From contig NC_091673.1 in the NCBI RefSeq assembly GCF_042453785.1, positions 14,541,501 to 14,605,500 on the forward strand: a DNA stretch of 64,000 bases. The letters run 5' to 3'. This DNA is from Malus domestica (lineage: Eukaryota; Streptophyta; Magnoliopsida; Rosales; Rosaceae). Below the pieces are notes generated by a model. The model was not told where the DNA came from and ran no database searches. It saw nothing but the letters and a program-made list of their open reading frames with translations. Positions 38,901-51,162 of this stretch are shown here, one piece after another (position 1 is the stretch's first letter; every line of letters starts with the position of its first letter). Position numbers and translations under genes: made by a program.

Positions 38901-41900
38901 TGCAAGACATTTCTTGCAAATACTCCTTCCAATATCCATCCTTTCATAAAGAAAGTTTGTTCCCTTGGAGTTATTAATCTTCTTTATCTGACTTCTCCTT
39001 TTGACTACAATAGTCATGGTCCCTAAACTCCCACTATCTCTCTTGAAACCTTTTTCAATTGTGTTATACACATCAAACATTTTGGAGAGAGTGCGGTTAT
39101 TGTTCACTACACAGTTTACAATAAACTTAGTGAACGATTAGTATAGGGAAACAAAGGTGAAGTCCTTGCCTAGTTTCCGTCTCATTAAGTGGTTTTATCA
39201 CTTCAACACTTAATGATTCAAAATCATTATAAATCCATGTTAATGGACTATTTTTGTCAACCAACCATTATGTTCTAAACATAATTACAAACTTTAAAGA
39301 GTTGTACAAGGCAACTCTTATTTCTTCACACAACAAATTGTAAGTGAAGAATCATGGCACATAAAGTGTCCATGCCTTTGTGCTTTCTTCTCAAGTTCCT
39401 TGTTCATGTAACAAAGAAACAAGCACTAAGTGTTTGCATTGACTAAGGGTTGTTCAAAGCAACTCCTATTTCTTCATACAACAATTTGTAATTGAAGAAT
39501 TATGACATTAAAAGTGTTGTCCTCTTTATGATAGACCTTTTCTAACATATTCTTCTAATGATACATTATCAATAGGAAGATTGTGAGGATGAGACTACTT
39601 TGGTACTTTTACAAGCCATTAAAGACAATCTATGGTTTTGTAGTACCAAGTCCGTAAACTAAACGTTCGGTTTTGTCAAGTGTTGGATAGCGTTTGCAAA
39701 TATATTGGTAATCAAATACATAACGAATATAAATTGATTGATTTTAAGCCATTTGATTTGGGTCTTTAAATCAAATAGCACCACCCACTATTTTTGGCAA
39801 ATTCCATATCCCTCATAGGAATTCGAGAGTTTTGGATGAAACTCCTAGTAGGTTATGGGAGGCTCACTATTACCAAGCCCACCTCACGATGATACGATGT
39901 ATGGCTAGCAACAATAATAATGAGAGAGTACGCTTACTCATTTGCAACTAATGCAAGTACCCATCTTATTTGGCCTCTAGAGAATGTCACCTCACAATGA
40001 TATGATGTTGGCTCCATTTCACTTAGTTAAGTTCTTCCCACCATGCTTAGTGTGTGAAGGGGTTCAAGAATAGCCTCACGATGATACGATGTATAGCTAT
40101 CCTCGTTGCCTACACTCACCTCATCATATGTATATGGATTCCTCCTGAGTATAAGCATGCACTTTGTACTCCCCCATGATAGGGTGAAGCCGGTGTACAA
40201 GTCATAAACGATTGGATCCCACCACGGTGGAAGGCCACGAAGAGATATTCTAAACATCTCTCGCTTATCAACTTAATATTGGTTTGGTTGAGGGTTTTAG
40301 GTCTCATCACATATAAACATACATTTTAATCTCTATTAAAACTATTTTGGTCCTATAACAACTATTGGTCCATCCCTTTGTTTTAGTTGTACATAATACT
40401 CCCACTATGCTTTTAAAACGATTTTTAAAGCAAGAGTATATGATACTACTAACATAAACTTTGCATTCATTTGATGGACTACATAGTTGCCTTAGGGCCT
40501 AAGGATGATTATGAACCTTTGTTTAGATTCAACATGAGCCTTGTGTTGAACCTCGGTCTAGGAATGAAGATTGATTTTAGTTACGCGTTTAATCACATTA
40601 AGGCGTGTTGTCTTATGGGCGTTGGACCCAACTACTTCATTTTCATGCATATCGTATAAAGCAAGAAAGAAGTACTTCAAAGTAAAGGTGAGCTTATGCT
40701 CATTACAACATTTGCATATAACAAATTACTTTAAAGTAAAGAAGAGCTTAAGCCCTTTTACAACATTTGATCAAATCAAATTACAACCAAAATTTAATCT
40801 ACACATTCCCATGGTTCAAACAAATTTGAAACGCCTTTCACATAGCTCAATTATATTAGGCTTAGGTTCATAATCACCCTTTAATTAATTAACACTTTAA
40901 CTAATTAATTGAATGCAACATTTTCATTTGGTTTTTGTATCCATAAGATTGATTTAAATGGAGCTAAACAAAATGAAAATCCAATTCTCATTTAAAGAGA
41001 CAAAACAATTTTGTTCTCATCCTATTTGGGCCATCTTGCAATTAACCTCAACTTTTGGGCCATATTGCAAATACAAAAAACTTTTGGGGTCACTTTGTAT
41101 AATACACAAAAGTCACAACTTCATGTAAATACAACTAGAACCCAAACTTTAATCAATGCAAAAACTTCATTAAAGGAACAAAACAATTTGTCCTTTAGCG
41201 TTTTTGGACCTAAACGTAAAAACGTAAACTTTTGGGCCAAAGTGCAAATACACAAAAGTATCAAAACTTTATGTAATTGCATAAAAGCCCCAAAAGTACT
41301 CCCTTTGAGGGAGTGGCCGGTTTTAGGGGAAGATAAGGTGGGAGTGTGTGTTGATTTGTGAGTTTTGTCAAAATCAATCATGCAAGTGTATGTAAGATAA
41401 GTTTATGAAATAATTCAATCACAATTATTTCAATCATCATTTGTACAAATATCTAACACTTTAAATACATAATAAATCATTTAAAAACATATCACATAAA
41501 CTTTATGAAATAATTCAAAACTTTGAATCAATACACCAAACCTTTTTGTTCTTGGCAAGAACATCAAGAACAATGAAGAACATCCATGAAAAACCCAAAT
41601 TTTTCCATGAACTTTTTCCACCCAAAAACATTCCAAAACCATTCTTACTTAAGGGAAATAACATCTAACCAAACTAGGGTACTTAGGGGTTCCAAAGAAC
41701 ACATTAAAACACTTTTAACAAGTCAAACAAGAATCCAAAAATCCACCCTTTGGATTTGGCCGAATTTTCCCAAAAGCATGGCACCAAATTTTAGCTCCAA
41801 TATTCATGCTCATATGAACAACATCTACAACATTTGAGATAGCAAATTTTCCAACAAAATTTACTTTCAAAGAAGCAAGAATAAAGCTTGTAACAATTAC

Positions 41901-41978
41901 AACTTTTAAATCACAAACTTATGAACTACAAAACACAAAAGGATTCACCAACTACTAGACCTAGGCTCTGATACCACT
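35963..41978 (-). pseudogene. Decayed copia gag-pol interior of the nested element
   Basis: No long frame survives, but scraps on the minus strand fit copia order. Near 38860-39110 there is a degenerate zinc-knuckle neighbourhood ending in KKCLASVKNTPFEG. Near 38214-38300 there is an integrase-like ITKLLRLIHLDVSG. Near 36050 there is a DPLSRPTIQPF scrap like the RNase H tail. The leader side (39880-40110) has three copies of a motif like ctcacgatgatacgatgtat. The coding region looks far older than the LTRs. Confidence 0.6.
41964..41976 (-). promoter_or_regulatory. primer binding site of the nested element
   Basis: The minus strand reads TGGTATCAGAGCC, complementary to initiator Met tRNA, next to the 5' LTR end at 41979. 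Confidence 0.92.
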
Positions 41979-43792
41979 TGAAGGAAATCTTTTGGGAAAA
42001 CATGTTCATTTGAGCAACATCATATAGCATGCAATTAACAATTAAAGGCGGAATCATGCTTACATGTACTCAAAAACAAAACATGACCATGAAATTCAAA
42101 GCCTAGTAGATTGGTGAACCAATAATCAACTCAAAAACAAAGTGAGTTGAAATTTACCTTTGTAGATTCCTCTTTGCATAAGCAAAGGCTAATCACCCAA
42201 AGAGATAGGGCCTTCATTCCTTGCTTCTTAGATCCATGGATTTGGATGGAAGAATAGGTTCTCCAAGTTCCCAAAATTGAGAACCTCTAAGTCTCTACAC
42301 CAAGGAGAGATTGGATGATGAATGAGTGACCTTGGAGGATTAGATGACTAGCTAATCACCTCCAAGGTGTTGGCCTCTTTAGAGAGAAAATGGAGAGACA
42401 ATTCTCACCCATTTTCCCCAAAAATAAACCCTTATTTCACTTAATGAATATTTAGTTATAAAGTCATTTATATAGTCACTTCTTTAAGTGACCTAAATAA
42501 CCAAACAACCCTAATTCATCTTCATGGCCGGCCATATAGGGATTTATGGGCTTTTGGGCTTTAATGAATCTTTATTCATTAAATTGTCATACAACTTAAG
42601 TTAATGGGCTTGACGTTCGAAGCCCATTGGGCCTTAAGGTCCAAAACTATCCCGAAGTCTTTAACGAACTTATTCGTTTGATTAATTAACATATTAATTA
42701 ATCCTTGCCATAAATAATTAAACCATTCAATTAATCTTACTCATTTCATTTATTTCGTCCATCTCTACCTTACACGGTGTACGATCCATTAGGTTCCTTT
42801 TAGCGAGGTAGTGGGCGATTAAAACCATTTTACATCGATTGTGAATTGAAACTATTTTCAATTCTCCCTTTAGTGATTACACACGTTTAGGGCTTCCACA
42901 AACCATGAGTGACACCTAGCCGTATGTCATGGTTACCCAAGCTAATCAGAAGAGGTGGAGAACCTATTCAGTCTGGGATTACAAATGCAATACGGTCTTT
43001 CTCTAATCTAATACTCTTGACCACATTGTTTGGTTTGATAGTTTATTTTCTCATGTCTACTATCCAATGTGTGTCTTGTGCTTATATGATTACCTTGAAT
43101 GTGATTAGGAACGCATTCCCAAATCTCATTCATACTCTGGCCAGAGATTCAAATCATATCAGAGAGTATTCTCCTTCAAACGGTTTGAAGGTTAGAGATC
43201 CCTTGTTGCGCATTCACTTGTCTCCATAGCTAAGCGGCTTGACCCCAACGATGCCGTGGACACCCTCCTGGTGGGATGACTTTGACATAATCAAAGATCA
43301 AGGTCTTAACCACAAGACAACTATGATGCCTCAGGTCAAAGGACTACTTTGCATTATCCCAACCATGAGTTCTCATGTGACATGGAATATGAGAACTCTT
43401 CGTTGATCGCGTTCAGTGAACTCATTCTCTATTGAGCACCTACCGTACTTGTCTTGATGTCACACACACCAATGACTAGAGACTAATCACTTTCCCTGAG
43501 AGAAGACATAGTACGTACCGATCTTGACGGACTGTCAATGCCCAATTGGCAATCCTATGATCAGGAACGTTTAGGATGTGTCTACGAAAGAATGGTCTCA
43601 AGAATCTAACTTCATTAGATTACATTCTCCCAATCACAAATTCCTTGGACTTTATTGTTTAAGCATATAACATTTATATGAGACGGCTCAAACAATAATG
43701 TATGCCCTTTATATGTAAAACTAGATTAGTTTAACATGTGAAATGTCCGTAAAGTATCATCACATGATTGGCTTTAGGGCACATTTCCAACA
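41979..43792 (-). repeat. 5' LTR of the nested copia-type element
   Basis: The 1,814-bp copy at the high-coordinate end, with the same length as its partner and one visible mismatch. Confidence 0.94.
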
Positions 43793-44405
43793 ACAAAGCC
43801 ACTCCAAATTCAACTGGCATGAAGCCATGACAAGTTTCAAAGGGCACGAAGTTGTATCAAATCTCAATGGCACGAAGCCGTACCAAGTATCAAAGGGCAT
43901 GAAGCTGTAACAAGACTTAAATGGCACAAAGCCACGTATTGCTCTAATGGCTCAAAGTCCTTGCCCACACGAGCTAAAACTGCACTAGGCATCAAATGCT
44001 CCAATGGCTTAAAGTCCTTACCCGCAAGAGCTAAAACTGCACACGGCATCAAAAGCTTCAATTGTTCAAAGTCCTCGCCATCACGAGCTAAAACTGCACA
44101 AGGCATAAAGCCCCAACAAATACATCATGAACTACGAGTGACTTGATCCTTCAATGATGGTACGTAGGCAATCTAGGGCTAAACCTAGGTGTAGTTGCAA
44201 AATCAAATAAACACCTAAATCCCCAATTTATGATTTATTCATATTAGAATCAAAGGGTATTCCTTTCCCATTAATAGGCGCATAGCCTAGAATAGGTTGA
44301 ACTCAAATTAATAAAACCCTCTTCAAAAAAATGAACGAGAGTGAAATTGTGTCGAGTGAAATATTTGTTTACATATTGTGTACAATTTTTGCTCAACATG
44401 ATTTT

Positions 44406-44423
44406 TGGCACGCCCAGTAGGAC
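44406..44423 (+). promoter_or_regulatory. primer binding site of the gypsy element
   Basis: The sequence tggcacgcccagtaggac lies eight bases after the LTR end and resembles the primer site of Tat-lineage gypsy elements. I did not assign the tRNA. Confidence 0.65.
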
Positions 44424-44495
44424 CCATTTTCCGTTTCATCTCTAAATTCGAAGATAATTAATGTGCTATGTTTTTGTTTTTTGTAAACAGGAAGC

Positions 44496-46253
44496 ATGGC
44501 GCCACAAGTTACTGTTTACTTCCACGAACTCCCTGCTGTTGAATCCAAACTTGGATGTGGAAGGCGTGCTAGTCGCCGAATCATCTTCACCATCAATCAA
44601 GCACCAACTAACTGTAGCATGGTGAAGACGAAGGTAGCGACAAAGACATGCAAGGTGGCTGTCAAAGTCATCAAAGATGGGCCGAAGAAATGCCCATCCA
44701 AGAACGCCCTAATGAATGCAAGGAAAAGATCGACATGAGCTCTTAGGAAGAAGATCGCTAGGGAGCATTTACTCAAAGACATCGAAATTGTCTCAAGGGA
44801 GCTTCTTAGAGCTGTTTCATCTAAGGACACCATGGTGCCTCAACGCAAGATTGTCAAAGTGACATCATCACCGCCTATCAAGGTTCCTGTCATCACTCAA
44901 ATTATGATCGAAACAATCCCAATCACTTTACATACAACGGAGTTGGTCATGATGACCTTTGTTGAGGAAGATGGAGAAATCCTACCAATAGTGTCCGAAA
45001 ATGTTCAACAAAAGGCCAAGGCCTATGAACTTGTCGAGGAAGATGACAACATTCAATTCGAGGGGCCTATTATGCGTACAAGGGCCCGAGCATTGACAGT
45101 CCACTCTCCTGAGAGTTCATCTTCCATTGGAGACACTTCTGGAGGAAACAAATCTTTTTCCCAAGAAGAGATTCCTAGAGTAATGACTCGATTCCAAAGG
45201 TTGGAAATAAATGAAAGCATCGAATCTAAGAACATGCAAGTTCTGATGACTGGTGCATCAAACACTGAAGAACAACTGCTAGAAATGTAATGGAAACTAG
45301 CAGAAAAAGAAGCAGAAATGGCATCTTTGGTGGCTGATAAGGAAGCGAAAATTGTGACTTTAGCAGCTCAGTTAACCCTGCAAGCTAGCATAAATAATGT
45401 TGGACATAGAGCAAGAAAAGAAACAGAATGAGAAAGTTTCGTAGCCAGCTCACGCATCAAGATATCAATGCAATTTTCACTAAAAAGATCAGAATTTCAA
45501 ATGTCTTTAACGACACCAATTCTCGGATACCAGAAGCCTTATCCAGCTCACTATGACACAGTGCCATTTCCCCGAGGGTATCAAAAACCAAGCCTTGATA
45601 AATTTGATGGTTTGAATGGTTCTCCCTAAGAACACTTAGCTCATTTTTACTCAGCTTATAGGGAAACATCACAGTCAAATCCTTTATTGGTTCAACAGTT
45701 TGTTCAGTCACTCAAAGTGTTTGCTTTCACATGGTACACTCAGGTAGAGCCATGATCTATTCTAACGTGGGATGATATGCAAAGAGCTTTTCTAGCTCAA
45801 TTCGTCAATTCAAAGAAAAAGGCCACGTTAATGAATTTGGCTCAAACGAAACAAAGGCTTGGAGAAAGCGCGATCGAATTCATCACAAGATGGAGGAGTC
45901 TTAACCTACAATGCATGGAAAAGATTTCTGAATTTTCTGTAGTGCAAATATGTTATAACAATCTTATCCCCGAGATTGCAACATTTGTAGGAATTGCAGA
46001 GCCTCGAACATTTGACGGGTTGGTATATAAGGCAAGTAATGTGGAGAAGCAAATGTCCCAGAAAAATGTGATTGGAAAGATGATCCAAGACTTAGAAAAG
46101 AAGTCTGACACCAAGAAAGGAGATAACAAAAGAACGCCGAAGAAGGGAGATTCTATGGTGACATTTGTCAAAGTAGACAAGAAAAATGACAATGCAAAAA
46201 GAAAAGAAGAAACCAAAGGGATGAGGAGGTTTTCGCTTAAGGAAAGAAAATAA
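44496..46253 (+). pseudogene. Gypsy gag, interrupted
   Basis: The frame begins MAPQVTVYFHELPAVESK, basic and Lys-rich, with a stop at 44736-44738. It re-opens through an acidic linker (to about 45290). The gag core is then recognisable: LVQQFVQSLK, AFTWYTQVEP, WDDMQRAFLAQFVNSKK, QRLGESAIEFITRWRSL. These match the retrotransposon gag domain of Tat elements. At least three stops interrupt it. Confidence 0.82.
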
Positions 46254-46472
46254 GTTAAATATAGTTTCGATGATGAAAATGTTGGAACCATCTTCGATTA
46301 ACTCCTTGCACCAAAGATGATCATGCTTCCTGAACCAAAGTGTCCCGCTGAAGTAAATAAGACTGATGATGCAAAGTATTGTCGGTGTCATCAACTCATC
46401 AACCATACGATAGAGGATTGTTATATCCTTAAGGATATAATTTAAGAGAAGATCAACAAGCACAAGATCGAG

Positions 46473-47930
46473 GTGGATTCATCCTTGAAACATCAAACGG
46501 CAATGTCCAACATGATCGAAGGAAAATCAACACCCTCTTCTCCATTACCAAAAGGGTCAATCCCTGTAGGATTCCATGTCGATAATGAAACCACAATTGT
46601 CCATGCTTATCCTGGCATGCCTCGTTTCAGAAATCCAAAAATTCTAACTTTGTACGAGCTCATGACAGCACCAAGTTTTGATGTTTGGGAGGATTCGTCG
46701 GAGTCATCACTCGAATCCGAAGACGAGTGGCAAACTGTTAGAGAAAAGAAGGTGAAAAAGACCGCTAAACGTCTTTCTTCCATAAAATGATCAAAAGAAA
46801 AATTATGGAGTTGACCACTCTCAAAGGATAGAAAGAATAAGAAGAAAAGTACTCAAAGAAGTATTAGAGTCTTTCAAGATGATGAGTACAAGCAGCCTTT
46901 CAGAGCACTAATAACCCTCAAAGACTACCTCCCTCCAAAACTTTTCAAGAGTAAGATAACCGAAGAAGAAATTGGAAAGTGTCGTGCAACCTCATGTGAA
47001 ATCCATAACGATGATGAGGTAGATGAAATAACTTTAGGCTCTGGTCAAAAGATCCCGTATGAGAATGAAAAAGGATGTAAAGAAGCAGTTGATTCAGTCA
47101 ATCATTTTGACAATCCAAGTGCAAGAAAGGTTCCAGTCACTACCACTGTAGAGCTTGCGGTAGAAATTTCAGTCTCAACCACAAAATCAAGTACCTTTAA
47201 GAGACATGCAAAAGATGTACTACAGTCCTAAGATGGCAAATACAACATCGTCGACCATTTTAAGCTCATCCCATCTCTTCTCAGTGTGTACGATGCTCTG
47301 AAAATGTCAAAGGAGCTTAGAGAAGCATTCATCGCTTCTTTGACAAGTCCTAAAGTATTTGAAACAAGCTTCAAATTTGTAGAAGTGGATACAACGTCGC
47401 CAAAGTATTGCGCTTGCTGCCTCGCAAGTATCACATTTGACGAAATTGACCTTATACTTGGATACGAGTATCATAATCGGCTCTTGTACGTCAGTGGACT
47501 GGTAGGAGATACATCAATAAATCGAATCTTGCTTGATTGTGGATCAGCAGTAAACCTGCTTCCTCTTCGAACACTTCGAGCTTTGGGGATGAATGTTCGT
47601 CAACTGACACCGTCAATGCTAACTACTCAAGGCTTCAATCAAGTGGGACAAAAAGTAATGGGAACGATAACGTTACAAATAGAGATATGAGAGTTGTACT
47701 CCGACGCCTTTTTCCATGTAATCGATGCTGACACATCTTACCGTGTTTTATTAGGACGTCCATGGCTTCATACATATGGTGTCGTTCATTCTACACTCCA
47801 TCAATGCTTCAAGTTTTTGGTGAATGGCGAAGTCAAGAAAGTTCTAGTGGACATCAACCTATTTAGGGGTGAAGAAGTGAATTATGCAGATGCAAAATTC
47901 TATAAACAGTCAAAAGTCACTTTTTCATAA
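46473..47930 (+). pseudogene. Gypsy protease region, interrupted
   Basis: After a gag-pro linker, the 47286-47690 frame carries the retropepsin-like segment ILLDCGSAVNLLPLRTLRAL. The active-site triplet that is normally D-(S/T/G)-G reads DCG. It is followed by LTPSMLTTQGF and, in another frame, by RVLLGRPWLHTYGVVHST, which is typical of Tat proteases. Stops and one frameshift separate the pieces. Confidence 0.8.
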
Positions 47931-48775
47931 CCAACAAAAGATGTAGTGGTGCAGAAGGAATCACAATCACCAACTGTGGAGAAGGCAAAGTCGTCGAGGC
48001 TAGTCAAAATTACGGTTCTAAAACTCCAAAATCCAGAAAAGTAGTTCTCAACTGCTCATTAAAAGATCAAAGAGAACTTGAAAATAAGGCAATGGAGCAA
48101 ATCCAAAATGCATTTGAAGAGCTCATGACCAGCTACACGAAGCTTCTGCGCAGAATCAACCAATCAATTCTTGGAGGCAATTTGATAGTCTCAACAAATT
48201 TGCAAATGAATAATGGTCGACATGGTCGCATTGTTTCGTTCAACGGAAATGAGTCCTCATCAAAAGTTCCATTCAAGATAAAAGTGAAGAGGCATTGAGC
48301 TAAAAAGAGTGCTATCAATGTCACGGTGCACCAAGAAAATGGCATGCTCAAAACATTTGTCTCAGAAACCAAGAATCATGAGTTGGAAGGCTTTACTGAT
48401 CTCGAGAAAGCAATGTTGACTAGAGAAGAGTCAAATAACAAGCCACCTTGAGTTTCTGTCTTCTAACGACTTGGTAAAATCACTAACTCTCAATCTAAAA
48501 TCTCATAAAAGCAAAAAGTGGAGAGTCAAAAGCCAAAAGGTGACGATAAACAGAGACAAAAATGATGACGCACAAGAAGAAGTACAAGACGTTGTTCAAG
48601 TTAGCATGGTTGGTATTAAAGAAAGAAGCAAGGAAGCTCATAATGAGCCAGTTGCACCTGTTAGACAATTCCCCACCTATTTCCTGTCAAAAAGAAATAT
48701 GGGCAAAGTCATACTTGCGCAAGCTTCAGAGCCATCAACAAAGCATCGCCACTTCTAGAAAGTGAAGCTTATGGA

Positions 48776-50790
48776 ATGGATGAGGAATCAAGCACAGAAA
48801 AAGAAGTTCATAACGTTGCTAAAGTAAATTGTGTCACCATTGAAGATGAAAAAGAGGGGAATGGTGACAAATCAGTCAAGTTTATTGACAACGCTCAACC
48901 GACACCACCTCAAATAGAAAATGGGGGGCAAGCCACTATGGTTAAACTTCGAGAAATCAATCTCGGAACAAATGACGAGCCCAATCCTATATTTGTAAGT
49001 TCCTTACTAACACCGGAAGAATTAGAAGATTACAGATGTCTTCTCCAAGATTACCGAGATATGTTTGCATGGGGTTATCAAGATATGCCTGGTCTAGACA
49101 CTAAGGTGGCAGTTCATAGATTGGCTATATCAAAAGAAAGACGTTATGTTAAATAAGCACCACGACATTTTCAACCTGAGCTTGAAGTACAAATTAAGGC
49201 TGAAATTGACAAACTGATAAATGTTAGGTTTATCAGAAAAGTTCAGTACCCTACATGGCTCCTCAGTATTGTACTGGTAAAAAAGAAAAATGGACAAATT
49301 CGTGTCTGCATAGATTTCAAATATCTTAATGACACATGTCCAAAAGACGAGTTCCCACTTCCAATTACTGAATTATTGGTAGACGCCACAACCGGTTTTG
49401 GGGCTCTATCTTTCATGGATGGATTCTCAGGGTATAATCAAATTAAAATGGCACCTGAAGACAAAGAACTTACGACATTCCACACTCCGAAATGAGTCTA
49501 TTACTACATTGTAATGCCGTTTGGACTAAAAAATGCAGGAGCCACATACCAAAGAGCCATGATCGTCATTTTCAGCGATATGTTACATAGCACCATCGAA
49601 TGCCATATGGACGATCTCATCATCAAAACAAGAAAAAGGGAACGTCATTTGAACGACTTAAAGAAAGTCTTTAACAGACTCTGAAAACATCAATTAAAGA
49701 TGAATCCTTTGAAATGCGCATTTGGAGTGACATCTGGAAAATTTCTTGGCTTTGTGGTAAGGTACAGAGGAATCGAAGTTGACCCTTCAAAAATCAAGGC
49801 AATCGTGGAAATGTCTCATCCTTGAAACCTGCGAGAGCTACGAGGACTGCAAGGAAGATTGGCATACATTAGGAGATTCATCTCAAACTTATCTAAGAGA
49901 TGTCAACCATTCACGAGGATGATGAAAAAGGGCGTGCCTTTCGTGTGGGATAACACGTGTTAAAACGTTCTCAGCAGCATTAAAGAGTATCTTTTGAAAC
50001 CCCCAGTGTTGATGGCTCCAATTAAAAGGAAACCCTTAATTTTGTATATCGCAACACTTGAACGCTCATTGGGGGCAATCTTGCACAAAACAATGAAGAA
50101 GGAAAAGAAAATGCGCTCTACTATTTAAATCGAATGCTTGTAGGGGCAAGGCAAAATTACACCCCTATCAAGAAGATTTGTTTGGCTTTAGTCTTCGCTT
50201 ACAAAAGCTACGACATTACTTAGGGCTGGTTTGGTATTGCTGTGCTTTGAAAAAAAACTGCTTTGAGAATAACCGGCTGTGTTATGAGAATAAGCGGTTG
50301 TGAAATAAATCAGCAGAGTGTTTGGTAAACTTTTTTGTAAAAGTGCTTTTGGAAAAAAAGGTAGTCTGATAGTGGGTCTTTTCATTAAAGGAGCACTGTA
50401 GCTTTGTGTGCTTTGAAAAAAAGCCAGTTTTCTGAAGCTGCAAATAGCAGCTTCAGCTTTTTCCTTTAATTTCAACTTATTCTCACAGCAGCTTCCAAAA
50501 TAAGCCTTTTTTTTTTAGTTTACCAAACACCTAAAACTCTCACAGCTTTTTTTCATGGGTGTTTTTTTTTAAGCACCTTACTCCCAAACCACCTCTTACT
50601 GTCACACAATATTACTTTGATATCTAAAGCGGACCTGCTCATATACTTGATGTCAAAACCAATGCCATCCGGTCGTCTTGCAAAATGGTTTTTGCTACTA
50701 TTGGAATTTGAAATCAAGTATGTCTATCAAAAAGCTATAAAGGGATAAGCACTAGCTGATTTCTTAGCAGCTCATCCTATTCCCAACAAC
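48776..50790 (+). pseudogene. Gypsy reverse transcriptase, split by a MITE
   Basis: The linker LLTPEELEDYRCLLQDYRDM leads to RT: VKKKNGQIRVCIDFKYLND, CPKDEFPLPITELLVDATTG and FMDGFSGYNQIKMAPEDKEL. The catalytic motif reads HMDDLIIKT, where Tyr is usual before the MDD, then LGFVVRYRGIEVDPSKIKAI. Near the RT-RNase H boundary the frame is cut at 50222 by a MITE and resumes at 50599 with SKADPLIYLMSKPMPSGRLA. Several point stops are present. Removing the MITE by eye restores the local frame, so the MITE entered later. Confidence 0.88.
50223..50595. mobile_element. PIF/Harbinger-type MITE, 373 bp
   Basis: Ends are GGGCTGGTTTGG and, in reverse complement, GAGGTGGTTTGG. The flanks are a 3-bp tta duplication (50220-50222 and 50596-50598), the size and sequence typical of PIF/Harbinger. 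The interior is rich in gctttg/cagcagc words and has no coding capacity. It sits inside the gypsy RT-RNase H region. Confidence 0.88.
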
Positions 50791-51162
50791 ATGGAGTTAC
50801 CGAGCAATTTGTCAGATGAAGAAGTATTCTCAACATACATTTCTCAATGGCAACTTTACTTCGATGGAGCGGCAAGGAAAAAAGGCACAAGGGCAGGTAT
50901 TGTGTCCATCCCACCATGTGGGGGCCTAATCCCGTATTCATTTTCACTCATGGAGTTATGTTCAAACAATGTGGCAGCATACGAGGCACTCATCATCGGA
51001 CTTGAAATTGCACTCGAACTGCATATTGATTACCTTCAAGCTTATGGTGATTCACAATTAATCATCAAGCAAATGAATGGTCAACACGTCGTGAAAAATG
51101 AAAATCTAACCTTGTATTATGAAAGAGAAATTTGTAACTTGGCTCGACTACGTATAACTTGA
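50791..51162 (+). pseudogene. Additional RNase H domain of the gypsy element
   Basis: A 123-residue open frame with WQLYFDGAARKKGTRAGIV, ELCSNNVAAYEALIIGLEIA and AYGDSQLIIKQMNGQHVVK. The DG, E and D residues expected for an RNase HI active site are present (YFDGA, YEAL, YGDSQL). A second RNase H after RT-RH is a known trait of Tat elements. The frame stops at 51162, where the integrase would normally follow. Confidence 0.85.

Larger units (their letters stand above)
34149..43792 (-). mobile_element. Young copia-type LTR element with dead interior, 9.64 kb
   Basis: Two LTRs of exactly 1,814 bp (34149-35962 and 41979-43792) flank 6.0 kb. Flanks are a perfect 5-bp duplication acaaa (34144-34148 and 43793-43797). 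On the minus strand the LTR begins TGTTGGAAATG and ends TTCCTTCA. The primer site TGGTATCAGAGCC is at 41964-41976, and a purine tract aagtgggagatt abuts the other LTR. By eye the LTRs differ at one position (C at 35662, T at 43492). The interior has only scraps of pol. It is inserted in the gypsy 5' LTR. Confidence 0.95.
31000..44398 (+). repeat. Gypsy 5' LTR, about 3.75 kb without the nested element
   Basis: The LTR begins TGTTGA at 31000 and ends TCAACA at 44398, a perfect 6-bp inverted end pair, eight bases before the primer site. A promoter-like gtctataaataggcatcag lies at about 31740, followed by a purine-rich leader. The 32245-34143 part has no gene. Near 34120 and 43797-44110 are short imperfect repeats containing ggcacgaagcc/ggcacaaagcc. 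The nested copia-type element occupies 34149-43792. Confidence 0.75.

Noticed and set aside
34149-43792. Assembly duplication instead of two LTRs
   Set aside because: The 5-bp target duplication, the primer site and the purine tract are all in the right places for a genuine LTR element, though exact LTR identity should still be confirmed with long reads.
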